This document shows, piece by piece, positions 25,463 to 33,975 of a stretch of DNA of 64,000 bases. The stretch lies in the NCBI RefSeq assembly GCF_001864835.1, contig NZ_MJGI01000012.1, forward strand, positions 1 to 64,000, written 5' to 3'. Position 1 is the first letter of the stretch. Every line of letters begins with the position of its first letter. The position numbers were made by a program, and so were the translations under genes. This stretch comes from Curtobacterium sp. MCBA15_001 (GTDB lineage: Bacteria > Actinomycetota > Actinomycetes > Actinomycetales > Microbacteriaceae). The notes beneath the pieces were generated by a model, which saw only the letters and a list, made by a program, of their open reading frames with translations, did not search any database and was not told where the DNA came from.

Positions 25463-25493
25463 GACGGCATGGGACGATGACGGCATGGGACGA
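25463..25493 (+). repeat. 15-bp tandem duplication covering the TetR start
   Basis: GACGGCATGGGACGA occurs at 25463-25477 and again at 25479-25493. The second copy supplies the TetR ATG (25485). The first copy's ATG opens only a three-codon frame (Met-Gly-Arg-stop). Confidence 0.85.
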
Positions 25494-26060
25494 CACCCAC
25501 AGCCGGCGATCGGCGAAGCGCTGCTCGAACGCTGCACGGACCACGCGCTGCAGCACGGCCTGCCGGACCGCCTCGAGCCCCTCGTGCAGGCGACCGGCAG
25601 CTCCGCCCGCATGCTGCTCTACCACTTCGGCACGCGCGACGCCCTGTTGCTCGCGGTGCTCCGGCGTGCTCGTGAACGACAGCTGGCGGACTGGGGCGAC
25701 CTGCTGCGTCTGCGTCCGGACGAGCCGTTCACGACGACGCTCGGCCGGGCGTGGGTGGCGATGAGCGGCCCGGAGGGCGCCGGGTACCTGCGGGTGTTCA
25801 GCGCTCTCCGCGAGCACGCCGAAGCGTCCCTGTGGCCCGGGTTCCGGCGCCTCGCGACGACCGACTGGCTCGACCCGCTGGCGGCCGGCCTGTCGAGCCT
25901 CGGACGTCCGGATGCGGCGACCCTCGTGCTGGCCGTGATCCGTGGCCTGTTCCTGGACGTCGAGGCGACCGGGGACCTGGTCCGGGCGGACGCCGCGTTC
26001 ACCGCGCTCCTGCGGGCACTCGACCCGGATGCGGCGGCCCTGCCGACACGGGACCGCTGA
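25485..26060 (+). CDS. TetR family transcriptional regulator
   Basis: A 191-residue regulator. The N-terminal helix-turn-helix is shorter than usual but has the LEPLVQATGSSARMLLYHFGTRDALLLAVL pattern (about 28-57) with the YHFGTRD end of TetR proteins. The C-terminal ligand domain contains AVIRGLFLDVEATGD. The ATG at 25485 lies in the second copy of a 15-bp duplication. It is divergent from, and probably controls, the alpha/beta hydrolase. Confidence 0.82.
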   Translation: MGRHPQPAIGEALLERCTDHALQHGLPDRLEPLVQATGSSARMLLYHFGTRDALLLAVLRRARERQLADWGDLLRLRPDEPFTTTLGRAWVAMSGPEGAGYLRVFSALREHAEASLWPGFRRLATTDWLDPLAAGLSSLGRPDAATLVLAVIRGLFLDVEATGDLVRADAAFTALLRALDPDAAALPTRDR

Positions 26061-26096
26061 CCCGCTGACGTGCCGCCGGCCGCGGCCGGCACTGGG

Positions 26097-27140
26097 TCAC
26101 ATCGTGGGGACGATCACCGCACGACCCGACAGCTCCCCCGCCTCGAGCTTCCGGTACGCCTCGAGCGCGTCGTCGAGGGAGTACCGCTCGACGTCCGGCA
26201 CGATCTGGCCGGCGCGGTACATCGAGACGACCTCGTGCAGGTCCTCGATGGTGCCCCAGTAGGTGTTCGTGATCGTGGACTCGTACGGCGTCGTGAAGAA
26301 GTTCCACTCCGTCGTGCCGCCGGCGATCCCGACGACGGTCAGCCGACCCCCGACGGCCATGGACGCCTGCGCGCTCTGCACGGTGGGGGTGGCGCCGACG
26401 AAGTCGAACGCCGCGTCCACCCCGCGACCACCGGTGAGCTCGCGGATCGCAGCGACCTGGTCCGGCCCTCCGGGAACGGTGACCGCGCCCCGGGCGGCAG
26501 CGCGGTCCATCGCGTCCTGCTTCGTGTCCGTCGCGATGACGGTCGCGCCGGTGAGCGCGTTGAGGATCTGCACGGCGATCTGCCCGAGGCCACCGAGCCC
26601 GACCACGAGGGCGAACCGCCCGCCGCCCGCCAGGTTCGGCAACGCGTTCTTGATCGCGTGGTACGGGGTGAGTGCGGCGTCGCTGAGCGGGGCAGCCACG
26701 ATCGGGTCGGCGTCGCCGAGCGGCACGAGGTTGCGCGCGGGCACGGTGACGTAGTCGGCCATGCCGCCGTCGCGACCGAGTCCGATGCCGGCGTACGGGT
26801 TGGTGGCCGCGTTCTCGCAGTACGTGTCCTGCCCCTTCGAGCAGAACGAGCAGTGCCCGCACCCGACCGGACCGTAGACCAGGTACGCGTCGCCCGCGGT
26901 GAACCCCGTCACCCCGGCACCGACGGACTCCACCCATCCGGAGGTCTCGTGGCCGAGGGTGAACGCGGGAGCCTGCGCTCCGGGCTGCCCCTCCTGGAAC
27001 TCGCGGTACACGGCGACGTCCGAGTGACACGCACCCGCTCCCGCGACCTTGAGGAGCACCTCCCCGGGGCCCGGCGTCGGCTTCGCGACCTCGGTCAGGG
27101 ACGGGAACGTCTGGTACTGCTCGAACGTGACTGCACGCAT
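26097..27140 (-). CDS. Zinc-dependent alcohol dehydrogenase
   Basis: A 347-residue medium-chain dehydrogenase that interconverts alcohols and aldehydes/ketones with NAD(P). The catalytic zinc ligands are Cys38 (GACHSD) and the GHE pair His64-Glu65. The structural zinc site has four cysteines (94, 97, 100 and 108). The coenzyme loop is VVGLGGLGQIAV. ATDTK after it favours NAD. It is isolated between a TetR gene and a hypothetical gene on the other strand; a short palindromic stretch (CCGGCCGCGGCCGG) follows its stop. Substrate unknown. Confidence 0.93.
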   Translation of the reverse strand: MRAVTFEQYQTFPSLTEVAKPTPGPGEVLLKVAGAGACHSDVAVYREFQEGQPGAQAPAFTLGHETSGWVESVGAGVTGFTAGDAYLVYGPVGCGHCSFCSKGQDTYCENAATNPYAGIGLGRDGGMADYVTVPARNLVPLGDADPIVAAPLSDAALTPYHAIKNALPNLAGGGRFALVVGLGGLGQIAVQILNALTGATVIATDTKQDAMDRAAARGAVTVPGGPDQVAAIRELTGGRGVDAAFDFVGATPTVQSAQASMAVGGRLTVVGIAGGTTEWNFFTTPYESTITNTYWGTIEDLHEVVSMYRAGQIVPDVERYSLDDALEAYRKLEAGELSGRAVIVPTM

Positions 27141-27267
27141 GGGATGTCCTCCTTCGACACCGTCAGGCTACGCCTGTCGCCCAGTGCGACGGGTGTTGTC
27201 CAACTCTGCGGAGCCGGCGCAGCACACCGTCCCCCGTCCTCGCAGGTGAAGAGGAACCGTCGCGGCG

Positions 27268-27636
27268 TTGACTGGCGGAGTGAAGTACGTCGTGTACGGA
27301 GACAACAAGATCCTGACCGGGGACGCGATCGCCGAGGCGGTCCTCGCCTACGCCGCTGCCCTCGGCGAGAACTCCACGACGGACATCGTGGAGATCCCGA
27401 CCTCGGACGAGCACGGTACGGCCGCGACGGCCCAGGTCCTGCTGGGGCCGGCGTCGCAGCTCATGGTGGAGTCGGCGCCCGACGACGAGCTGGAGCCCGA
27501 GGACGACGACCTCGTGCAGGAGCTCGTCCGCCGGACGGCCGAGGTCGGCGGGGCGCGGTTCGTCGATGCCGCGTCGTCGCACTCGGACGACCCGGCGGCC
27601 CGACGTCTGCGCGCGGGGCCGCCGACGGTGTCGTGA
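27268..27636 (+). CDS. Hypothetical protein
   Basis: A 122-residue protein with a compact N-terminal domain (VKYVVYGDNKILTGDAIAEAVLAYAAALG) and an acidic middle (DDELEPEDDDLVQELVRR). No signal or membrane segment. I do not recognise the family. The start is either TTG 27268, with GAGGA 12 bases upstream, or GTG 27280. A strong terminator follows 26 bp after the stop. Confidence 0.6.
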   Translation: MTGGVKYVVYGDNKILTGDAIAEAVLAYAAALGENSTTDIVEIPTSDEHGTAATAQVLLGPASQLMVESAPDDELEPEDDDLVQELVRRTAEVGGARFVDAASSHSDDPAARRLRAGPPTVS

Positions 27637-27662
27637 CCCCGGGCGCGGCACCTGCGGACGTG

Positions 27663-27698
27663 ACGAGGCCCGCATCCCTGGCGGGATGCGGGCCTCGT
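27663..27698. terminator. Strong bidirectional terminator
   Basis: A perfect 16-bp stem (27663-27678 with 27683-27698) and four-base loop TGGC, flanked by GTT on the right. It lies between the convergent hypothetical and GlsB-type genes. Confidence 0.88.
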
Positions 27699-27725
27699 TG
27701 CTGCCCACGTGGGCGGAAGGTCGAG

Positions 27726-27995
27726 CTACGCGCGGCTGCCCTTGCGGCCGGTGATGAAGCCCCAGATGAGGAGGACGACGATCGCACCGACGATCGCGAT
27801 GATCCACGACTGGATGCTGAAGAAGCCGTTGTAGCCGACGCCGAACACGGCGCCGCCGATCCAACCGCCGATGAGGGCGCCGATGACGCCGAGGACGAGG
27901 GTGGCGAGCCAGCCGCCGCCCTGACGACCCGGGAGGATCAGCTTGGCGATGGCGCCGGCGATGAGGCCGAGGAGGATGAAGCCGAGAAAGCTCAT
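27726..27995 (-). CDS. GlsB/YeaQ/YmgE family stress-response membrane protein
   Basis: An 89-residue very hydrophobic protein with three membrane spans and the family pattern: GLIAGAIAKLILPG (10-23), GWLATLVLGVIGALIGGWIG (28-47), then a C-terminal span ending in GRKGSRA. These transglycosylase-associated proteins respond to envelope or acid stress; their biochemical role is not known. GGAAGGA precedes the ATG. Confidence 0.9.
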   Translation of the reverse strand: MSFLGFILLGLIAGAIAKLILPGRQGGGWLATLVLGVIGALIGGWIGGAVFGVGYNGFFSIQSWIIAIVGAIVVLLIWGFITGRKGSRA

Positions 27996-28220
27996 GGGGG
28001 GTCCTTCCAGAGGTGGGTCGAGTTGCTGCACCCCGCCCGCGTGGGCGTTGTACCCCAGACATGCAACTCTCTTTCCGCGCACTTCGCCCAGATCCGGGAA
28101 TCCGAGCGCGTCGCAGACCCCTCGTGGTACCCCGTTCTCTGCAGCCGCGTCCCCCGATCGCCGTTCCGACCGCACGCGCTGGCACGGTCGTGTGACGCCG
28201 TCGCGTGGCACAGTGAGGAC

Positions 28221-28766
28221 ATGACCGCGACGACGCGTGCCCCGGCCGCCCGGCCGGTGCTGACGCTGTTCTGCGGGTTGCCGGGGTCCGGCAAGACGAC
28301 ACTCGCCCGGCGACTCGAGGCCGCTGGCGCCGGGGTCCGCATCGCGACGGACGAGTGGCAGGGCGCGATCGGGGTGCCGCACGCTGACGGCGACTTCCAC
28401 GAGGCACTGCAGGTGGTCCTGTACCGCCACGCCCTGACCCTGTTGCGCGCCGGCGTCGACGTGGTGCTCGAGGACGGCCTGTGGACGGCTGCCGAGCGGC
28501 ACGAGAAGGTGACGGACGCGCGGGCCTGCGGCGCCCGGGTCCACCTCCACGTGTTCGACGTCGACCACGCCACGCTGTGGGAGCGGCTCCGCGACCGGAA
28601 CGCCGCCGCGGAGCCGGGCTCCGCCCCGATCAGCGAGCACGACCTCCGGCATGCCGAGCGCGTCTTCGAACCCGTCACCCCCGAGGAGCTCGCCCTGGTG
28701 GACGAGGTCCTCCGTCACACGGGCGGCACGGGGCCGTCCGAACCGACCGACAGGAGCCCCCGATGA
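28221..28766 (+). CDS. AAA_33-type P-loop kinase
   Basis: A 181-residue P-loop protein: Walker A GLPGSGKTT (18-26), VVLEDGLW as Walker B-like strand, and an Arg-containing lid (WERLRDRNAA). It has the ATP-dependent kinase fold of zeta-toxin-like/chloramphenicol-phosphotransferase-like proteins. It overlaps the following hydrolase by ATGA, so the two may act on the same compound. Substrate unknown. Confidence 0.78.
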   Translation: MTATTRAPAARPVLTLFCGLPGSGKTTLARRLEAAGAGVRIATDEWQGAIGVPHADGDFHEALQVVLYRHALTLLRAGVDVVLEDGLWTAAERHEKVTDARACGARVHLHVFDVDHATLWERLRDRNAAAEPGSAPISEHDLRHAERVFEPVTPEELALVDEVLRHTGGTGPSEPTDRSPR

Positions 28767-29704
28767 GCCAGACCCACCCGACGCACCCCGACCTGCGCGC
28801 GATCCGGTTCCTGCCGGGGTTCTCGTGGGGTCCACGGCTGACCGGGCTGCTCCGCCACGTCCGCCCCCGACCCGCTGACCTCGGCCCGGAGGTCACGGCG
28901 ACCGAGCTGCACCTGCCGGGTGCCGGAGGCAACCCGGACGTCGCGGTCCGCCTGTTGCGTCCCGCGCTGGCCGACGGCCCGGTGCCGGTGCTGCTGTGGG
29001 TGCACGGTGGTGGCCTCGTCTCCGGGACGCCGGAGCAGGACGACCGGGCGAACGCCGCGTTCGTGCGGAGCCTCGGGATCGCCGTCGCCGCGGTCCGCTA
29101 CCGCTTGGCACCGGATGCCACCGCACCGGCCGCCGCCGAGGACGTCCACAGCGCACTGGTCGCCCTGCGACAGCGGGCAGCGCGACTCGGGCTCGACCCG
29201 GACCGGATCGCGATCGGCGGCGCGAGCGCCGGGGGTGGGCTCGCGGCGGCTGCGACGATGCTGGCCGTCGACCGGCAGGGTCCGGTGCCGGTCTTCCAGC
29301 TCCTGGTGTACCCGATGCTCGACGACCGCACCGTGACACGGACCGACGTCGACACCAGCGGCGTGCACGTCTGGACCCCGGGCAGCAACCGGTTCGGCTG
29401 GACGTCGTACCTGGGTGTGGAGCCCGGCAGTCCCGGGGTGTCCGAGTACGCCGCGCCGGGACGTCGGACCGATCTGCACGGACTGCCGCCGGCGTGGGTG
29501 GGTGTCGGGTCGAACGACCTGTTCCACGACGAGGACGTCGCCTACGCCGAACGACTCCGGGCCGCCGGTGTGGCCTGCGAGCTCGAGGTGGTGCCAGGAG
29601 CCTTCCACGGCTTCGACGCGCTCTTCCCGAAGGCAGGCGTCTCACGCGCCTTCTGGCTCGCGCAGGCGCGCTCCCTCAAGGTCGCGCTGACCGAGACGCA
29701 CTAG
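28763..29704 (+). CDS. Alpha/beta hydrolase, HSL-type esterase
   Basis: A 313-residue esterase/lipase of the hormone-sensitive-lipase family. The oxyanion motif HGGG is at 81-84, the nucleophile motif GASAGG has Ser155, and catalytic Asp and His are in SNDLFHDED and PGAFHGFD. It acts on short acyl esters in the cytoplasm by family precedent. Translationally coupled to the P-loop kinase. Confidence 0.92.
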   Translation: MSQTHPTHPDLRAIRFLPGFSWGPRLTGLLRHVRPRPADLGPEVTATELHLPGAGGNPDVAVRLLRPALADGPVPVLLWVHGGGLVSGTPEQDDRANAAFVRSLGIAVAAVRYRLAPDATAPAAAEDVHSALVALRQRAARLGLDPDRIAIGGASAGGGLAAAATMLAVDRQGPVPVFQLLVYPMLDDRTVTRTDVDTSGVHVWTPGSNRFGWTSYLGVEPGSPGVSEYAAPGRRTDLHGLPPAWVGVGSNDLFHDEDVAYAERLRAAGVACELEVVPGAFHGFDALFPKAGVSRAFWLAQARSLKVALTETH

Positions 29705-29752
29705 CAGCCTCCCGTCTCTCGGTGGGCCGCGTCGGGCTGGCGCCGCGTCAGC

Positions 29753-31474
29753 TCACGCTGGACGCGGCGGGGTGCGCTGGCTGCGGAGCTCCGGGAAGTC
29801 GTCCTCGCGCCACTCGCCCGTCGCTCGTGTGCCGGTCGCGGCCGCGCGCTCCTCGAGCTCGCGGAGTTCGACGCGACGGATCTTGCCGGAGATCGTCTTG
29901 GGGAGCTCGGCGAACTCGACCCGGCGGGCCCGCGCGTAGACCGGCAGCGTGTCCCGGGCGTGCTCGAGCACCTGACGGGCCGTGTCGGCGGTCGGTTCCC
30001 ATCCCGCGGCCAGGGTGACGTAGGCCTTCACGATCGCCAGGCGTGCGTCGTCCGGGGCGGGGACGACGGCGCTCTCCGCCACCGCGGGGTGCTGCAGCAG
30101 GGCGCTCTCGACCTCGAACGGCGAGACCTTGTAGTCCGACGACTTGAAGACGTCGTCGGTGCGTCCGATGAAGGTGAGCTGGCCGTCGGCATCGCGTGCG
30201 GCGATGTCGCCGGTGTGGAAGTGGCCGTCGCGCATCGCATCGGCGGTTCGCTCGGGTTCGCCGAGGTAGCCGGACATCAGGTTCACGGGACGGTCGGTCA
30301 GGTCGAGGCAGACCTCGCCTTCGTCGCCGGGCTGCCCGGTCAACGGGTCGAGCAGCACCACACGGACACCGGGCAGCGGCGTGCCCATCGCCCCGGAGGT
30401 GACCAGCGCTCCGGGTGCGTTCCCGATGATCGCTGTGGTCTCGGTCTGCCCGTAGCCGTCGCGGATCGTCAGCCCCCATGCGTCCCGGACGCGCTCGATC
30501 ACCTCGGGGTTGAGTGGCTCGCCGGCGGACACGAGCTCGCGCATCGCCCGGGGCCGCTCCCCCAGGTCCGACTGCAGCAGCATCCGCCAGGCGGTCGGCG
30601 GCGCACAGAACGTGCTCACCTCGGCCCGGTCGAGCTGCGCGAGGAGTCCGGCCGGGTCGAACCGTGGGGTGTCGTGCACGAAGACGGTGGCCTCGGCGAT
30701 CCACGGCGCGAAGAAGCAGCTCCACGCGTGCTTGCCCCAACCGGGCGAACTGATCGCCAGGTGCACGTCACCCGGTCGCAACCCGAGCCAGTGCATCGTG
30801 CTGAGGTGTCCCACCGGGTACGAGGTCTGCGTGTGCACGACCATCTTCGGCTTCGACGTGGTGCCGGACGTGAAGTAGACCAGGCACGGGTCGGACGTGC
30901 TGGTCGCGACGACCGGCCGGTGCTCGTCGGCCGGGGCGGGTTCACCGAGGTGGTCCGGGTACGGCGTCCACCCATCGGCGGTGCCACCCACCACGATGCG
31001 CGAGAAGTCGCCGTGCACGCCGTCGTACTTCGCCGTCTCCCCCACGTTCGTGACGACGTGCCGGACGGAACCCCGGTCGACCCGGTCCTGCAGGTCGGCG
31101 GTGTCGAGCATCGTCGAGGTCGGCAGGATGACCGCGCCGAGCTTGATCACGGCGAGCATCGTCTCCCACAGCTCGAGCTGGTTGCCGAGCATCACCAGCA
31201 CGTGGTCGCCCTTGGCGACACCCGCCGCGTGCAGGACCACGGCGAGCCGGTCGGAGCGTGCCGCCATCTCCGCGTAGCTGAACCGGCGGTCCCCCTCGGC
31301 GTCCGCGAGCCACAGCGCCGTGCGGTCGTTGCCCTCGGCGATGACGTCGAACCAGTCGTCCGCCCAGTTGAACGTGTCGCCGAGGTCCGGCCACGCGAAG
31401 GGGACGCTGGCGTCAGCGGACAGGAGCTGGTCGCGGGCGGCGCGGTAGGCAGCCGTCACGTGCGGGGAGGACAT
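29753..31474 (-). CDS. Acyl-CoA synthetase (AMP-forming)
   Basis: A 573-residue member of the ANL superfamily that activates a carboxylic acid as acyl-AMP and forms acyl-CoA. It has the P-loop-like YFTSGTTSKPK (about 200-210), GYGQTETT (A5), HTGDI (A7), GRTDDVFKSSDYKVSP (hinge, A8) and the catalytic Lys in PKTISGKIRR near the C-terminus. It is close to medium-chain or acetyl/propionyl-CoA synthetase-like ligases. Monocistronic. Confidence 0.92.
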   Translation of the reverse strand: MSSPHVTAAYRAARDQLLSADASVPFAWPDLGDTFNWADDWFDVIAEGNDRTALWLADAEGDRRFSYAEMAARSDRLAVVLHAAGVAKGDHVLVMLGNQLELWETMLAVIKLGAVILPTSTMLDTADLQDRVDRGSVRHVVTNVGETAKYDGVHGDFSRIVVGGTADGWTPYPDHLGEPAPADEHRPVVATSTSDPCLVYFTSGTTSKPKMVVHTQTSYPVGHLSTMHWLGLRPGDVHLAISSPGWGKHAWSCFFAPWIAEATVFVHDTPRFDPAGLLAQLDRAEVSTFCAPPTAWRMLLQSDLGERPRAMRELVSAGEPLNPEVIERVRDAWGLTIRDGYGQTETTAIIGNAPGALVTSGAMGTPLPGVRVVLLDPLTGQPGDEGEVCLDLTDRPVNLMSGYLGEPERTADAMRDGHFHTGDIAARDADGQLTFIGRTDDVFKSSDYKVSPFEVESALLQHPAVAESAVVPAPDDARLAIVKAYVTLAAGWEPTADTARQVLEHARDTLPVYARARRVEFAELPKTISGKIRRVELRELEERAAATGTRATGEWREDDFPELRSQRTPPRPA

Positions 31475-31590
31475 CCGTCGATTCTGCCGGACGGGAGCCC
31501 CTGCCGGTGCGTCATCCGCCGGGCGGTCGGAGCCCCGGGCGCTACGGTGTCAGCGAGTCGACGGGACCGTCGACCGATCGGGGGACGACC

Positions 31591-31671
31591 ATGACGGCAC
31601 TCATCTGGCTCGCGGCGGTCGCAGCGGGGCTCGCCACCGTCGCCGCGCTCGCACGGCAACGGCGCCGGTGA
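31591..31671 (+). CDS. Tiny membrane peptide, 26 aa
   Basis: ATG to TGA encodes MTALIWLAAVAAGL followed by a short hydrophobic stretch and a basic end (ARQRRR). GGGGAC lies upstream and its stop overlaps the next gene's GTG (GTGA). This suggests a translated leader or small membrane peptide. Confidence 0.4.
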   Translation: MTALIWLAAVAAGLATVAALARQRRR

Positions 31672-32039
31672 CCGCGCGCGTGGTCGCCCGCGTGGTGGTC
31701 GTCGCCCTCGTGGTCCTCGTCGTGGTCGCCGTCGTGCGCTACGGGGCGCTCTTCGCGTCCGCGACCGAGGGCGACGTCCCGCCGGCCGGCTCGGCGCCGC
31801 TGCCCACCGGGGTGACGGTCGTCGACGCGACGAAGGCGTGCGCGTCGGGCGGCTGCTGGACGGAGCTGACGGTCCGACCACCGTCGGGGACGTCGTCCGA
31901 GCGACTCGTCGCACGACTGGACGGCACACGGATCACCGGGTCGCTGTGGGACCCGCGGACCGTCAACGTCGCGGCGGAGACCGATGGCGACCAGGTGGTC
32001 GTCCGCGCGGACTACTGGACGGTCACGCCGACCCCCTGA
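31668..32039 (+). CDS. Membrane-anchored hypothetical protein
   Basis: A 123-residue protein with one N-terminal membrane span (VVARVVVVALVVLVVVAVV) and an extracytoplasmic domain containing two Cys (KACASGGCW) that could form a disulfide. No family recognised. The GTG start overlaps the stop of the preceding tiny frame. Confidence 0.6.
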   Translation: MTARVVARVVVVALVVLVVVAVVRYGALFASATEGDVPPAGSAPLPTGVTVVDATKACASGGCWTELTVRPPSGTSSERLVARLDGTRITGSLWDPRTVNVAAETDGDQVVVRADYWTVTPTP

Positions 32040-32138
32040 AGCCGCTTCGGGCTCGACTCGCCTTCCGCCTGACGCCGCACGACCCATCCCGACCCGACAT
32101 CGGCCGTCGCGAGGATGCGTGCGGTGCGCGGGGGCCGG

Positions 32139-32333
32139 TCACAGGCGCTGGCGGCGACGGACCCGGAGCACCACGGCCCACTCCGTCGCGAGGCCCAACG
32201 TCATCGCGGGGACCGCCAGCGCCCAGTCGACGTGCCGTCCACTCGGCCAGGCGAGCATCGCTGCACCGGTGAGCACCAGGAGGACACCGCCCCACAGCTG
32301 TGCGTGGTCCGTCCACCGCATCCCCGGTCGCAT
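32139..32333 (-). CDS. Small two-span membrane protein
   Basis: A 64-residue protein starting MRPGMRWTDH, with two hydrophobic segments (LWGGVLLVLTGAAMLAW; ALAVPAMTLGLATEWAVV) and a basic end (RVRRRQRL). An in-frame GTG at 32369 would add 12 residues. Unknown function. Confidence 0.5.
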   Translation of the reverse strand: MRPGMRWTDHAQLWGGVLLVLTGAAMLAWPSGRHVDWALAVPAMTLGLATEWAVVLRVRRRQRL

Positions 32334-32401
32334 GCGCCAGAACGTACACCCACTGGCGCGGTGGCCCACCCGTGCGGTACGGTCTCGGCAGAGGGAAAAA
32401 A

Positions 32402-32421
32402 CCGTCGGCTCCGGCTGACGG
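32402..32421 (+). promoter_or_regulatory. Hairpin in the MFS leader region
   Basis: CCGTCGGC (32402-32409) and GCTGACGG (32414-32421) pair at seven of eight positions around TCCG, directly after an A6 run and 54 bp before the MFS start. A TACGGT -10-like box lies at 32378-32383. It may be a leader hairpin affecting efflux-gene expression. Confidence 0.35.
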
Positions 32422-32475
32422 AAGCGTGCACGCGTCTCACGGGAGTCGCCACTTCTTCATCGAAGGAGCGCGCCC

Positions 32476-33975
32476 ATGACCCGTCCGTCCCCGTCCGACC
32501 GCCCGCCCGGGCCAGGTCGTCTCCGCGACGCCTGGGTCGCGCTCGCCGGACTGTCCGCGGTCTTCCTGTTCGAGATGCTCGACAACTCGGTGCTGAACGT
32601 CGCCCTGCCGACCATCGCCCGCGACCTCGACGTCCCCACCACGGCGCTGCAGTGGGTCTCCGGCGTCTACTCGGTGACGTTCGGCGGCCTGATGCTGCTG
32701 TTCGGGTCCATGGCCGACCGCTTCGGCCGCCGCCGCTGCATGCTCGTCGGGCTCGTCCTGCTGGCCGTCGTCAGTGTCCTGACCGTCTTCGTCACGGACG
32801 TCGACCAGCTCATCGCGATCCGGGCCGCCATGGGGATCGCCGCCGCGATGACGACCCCGGGCTCGATGGCCCTGGCGTTCCGCCTGTTCGACACCGAGGA
32901 CCTGCGCGTCCGGGCCCTCACGGTGATCTCCACCGCCGGGCTCGTCGGGCTGGCGGTCGGGCCGACGATCGGCGGGTTCGTCCTCGCCGTGGCACCGTGG
33001 CAGGTGCTCGTCGTCGCGAACGCCCCCATCGCTGCCGTGGCGTTCGTCGGCATCCGCGCCGGCATCGCCCGCGACCACGTCGACGACCTGCACCGCGCCC
33101 CGGTCGACGTCGTCGGGGCGGCCCTCGGCACGGCGACGATCACGGGCGTGCTGCTGACCCCGACCCTGTTCGTCGACGCCCTCCCGGCGTGGTCGACGTG
33201 GGGAGCCGCCGCCCTGACGGCCCTCGCCGCGGTCGGCTTCGTCATGCGGGAGCGCACCGCCCGGCACCCGCTGCTCGAGCTCCGCACCCTGGCGCGGCCC
33301 CGCGTGGCGAGCGGTCTGGCGTACAAGGCCGCCGCGGGCCTGGCGGTCGCCGGCCTGTCGTACCTGGTGACGCTGCAGCTGCAGTTCGCCTGGGGGTGGC
33401 CGCCGGCGCTCGCCGCCGTGGGCACCCTGCCGCAGGTGGTCGTGCTCCTGGCGAGCGGTCGGTTCGTCGGCCCGCTCGTGCGGCGGATCGGTCTCGACCG
33501 GGCCGCCTGGTGGAGCAGCGGCGCGATCGTCGCCGGGCTCGCCGTCTTCACCATGTGCTCGCGGATCGGCTACCCGTTCGTCCTCGTCGCCCTGGTGCTC
33601 GTCGCCGCCGGGATGCGCGTCATCGGCGCCGTCGCGGGCACCGCCGTCCTGCAGGGGTTGCCCGCCGACCGGACCTCGACGGGCGCTGCCCTGGTCGACA
33701 CCGCGAGCGAGATCGCCACGGCGGTCGGCATCGCCGCCACGGGCACCGTGCTCGCCGCGGTCGTCGGCGGCAGCATCGCCACGACGGACTGGACCCAGTC
33801 CCACCTCGACTCGTTCGCGACCGCGCTCACCGCCGCCGGAGCCGTCGTCACCGCCCTCGCCGCCATGCTCGTCGTCGTCGGTGCCACCCGCGCCCGAGTC
33901 GGAACCAGCACGAGCACCCACGCCGGAACCAGCACCACCACTGCATCGACCACCCAGGAGTCCTCCCGTGTCTGA
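32476..33975 (+). CDS. MFS transporter, DHA2 (EmrB/QacA) type
   Basis: A 499-residue drug:proton antiporter-type permease with about 14 membrane segments. Motif A-like GSMADRFGRRR is in the first cytoplasmic loop (about 77-87), LDNSVLNVALPTIARDL (motif D1) is in the first span, and a motif-C-like GLAVGPTIGGF is present. It exports small hydrophobic compounds by family precedent. Its end overlaps the following esterase gene by eight bases, so transporter and hydrolase are coexpressed. Confidence 0.93.
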   Translation: MTRPSPSDRPPGPGRLRDAWVALAGLSAVFLFEMLDNSVLNVALPTIARDLDVPTTALQWVSGVYSVTFGGLMLLFGSMADRFGRRRCMLVGLVLLAVVSVLTVFVTDVDQLIAIRAAMGIAAAMTTPGSMALAFRLFDTEDLRVRALTVISTAGLVGLAVGPTIGGFVLAVAPWQVLVVANAPIAAVAFVGIRAGIARDHVDDLHRAPVDVVGAALGTATITGVLLTPTLFVDALPAWSTWGAAALTALAAVGFVMRERTARHPLLELRTLARPRVASGLAYKAAAGLAVAGLSYLVTLQLQFAWGWPPALAAVGTLPQVVVLLASGRFVGPLVRRIGLDRAAWWSSGAIVAGLAVFTMCSRIGYPFVLVALVLVAAGMRVIGAVAGTAVLQGLPADRTSTGAALVDTASEIATAVGIAATGTVLAAVVGGSIATTDWTQSHLDSFATALTAAGAVVTALAAMLVVVGATRARVGTSTSTHAGTSTTTASTTQESSRV

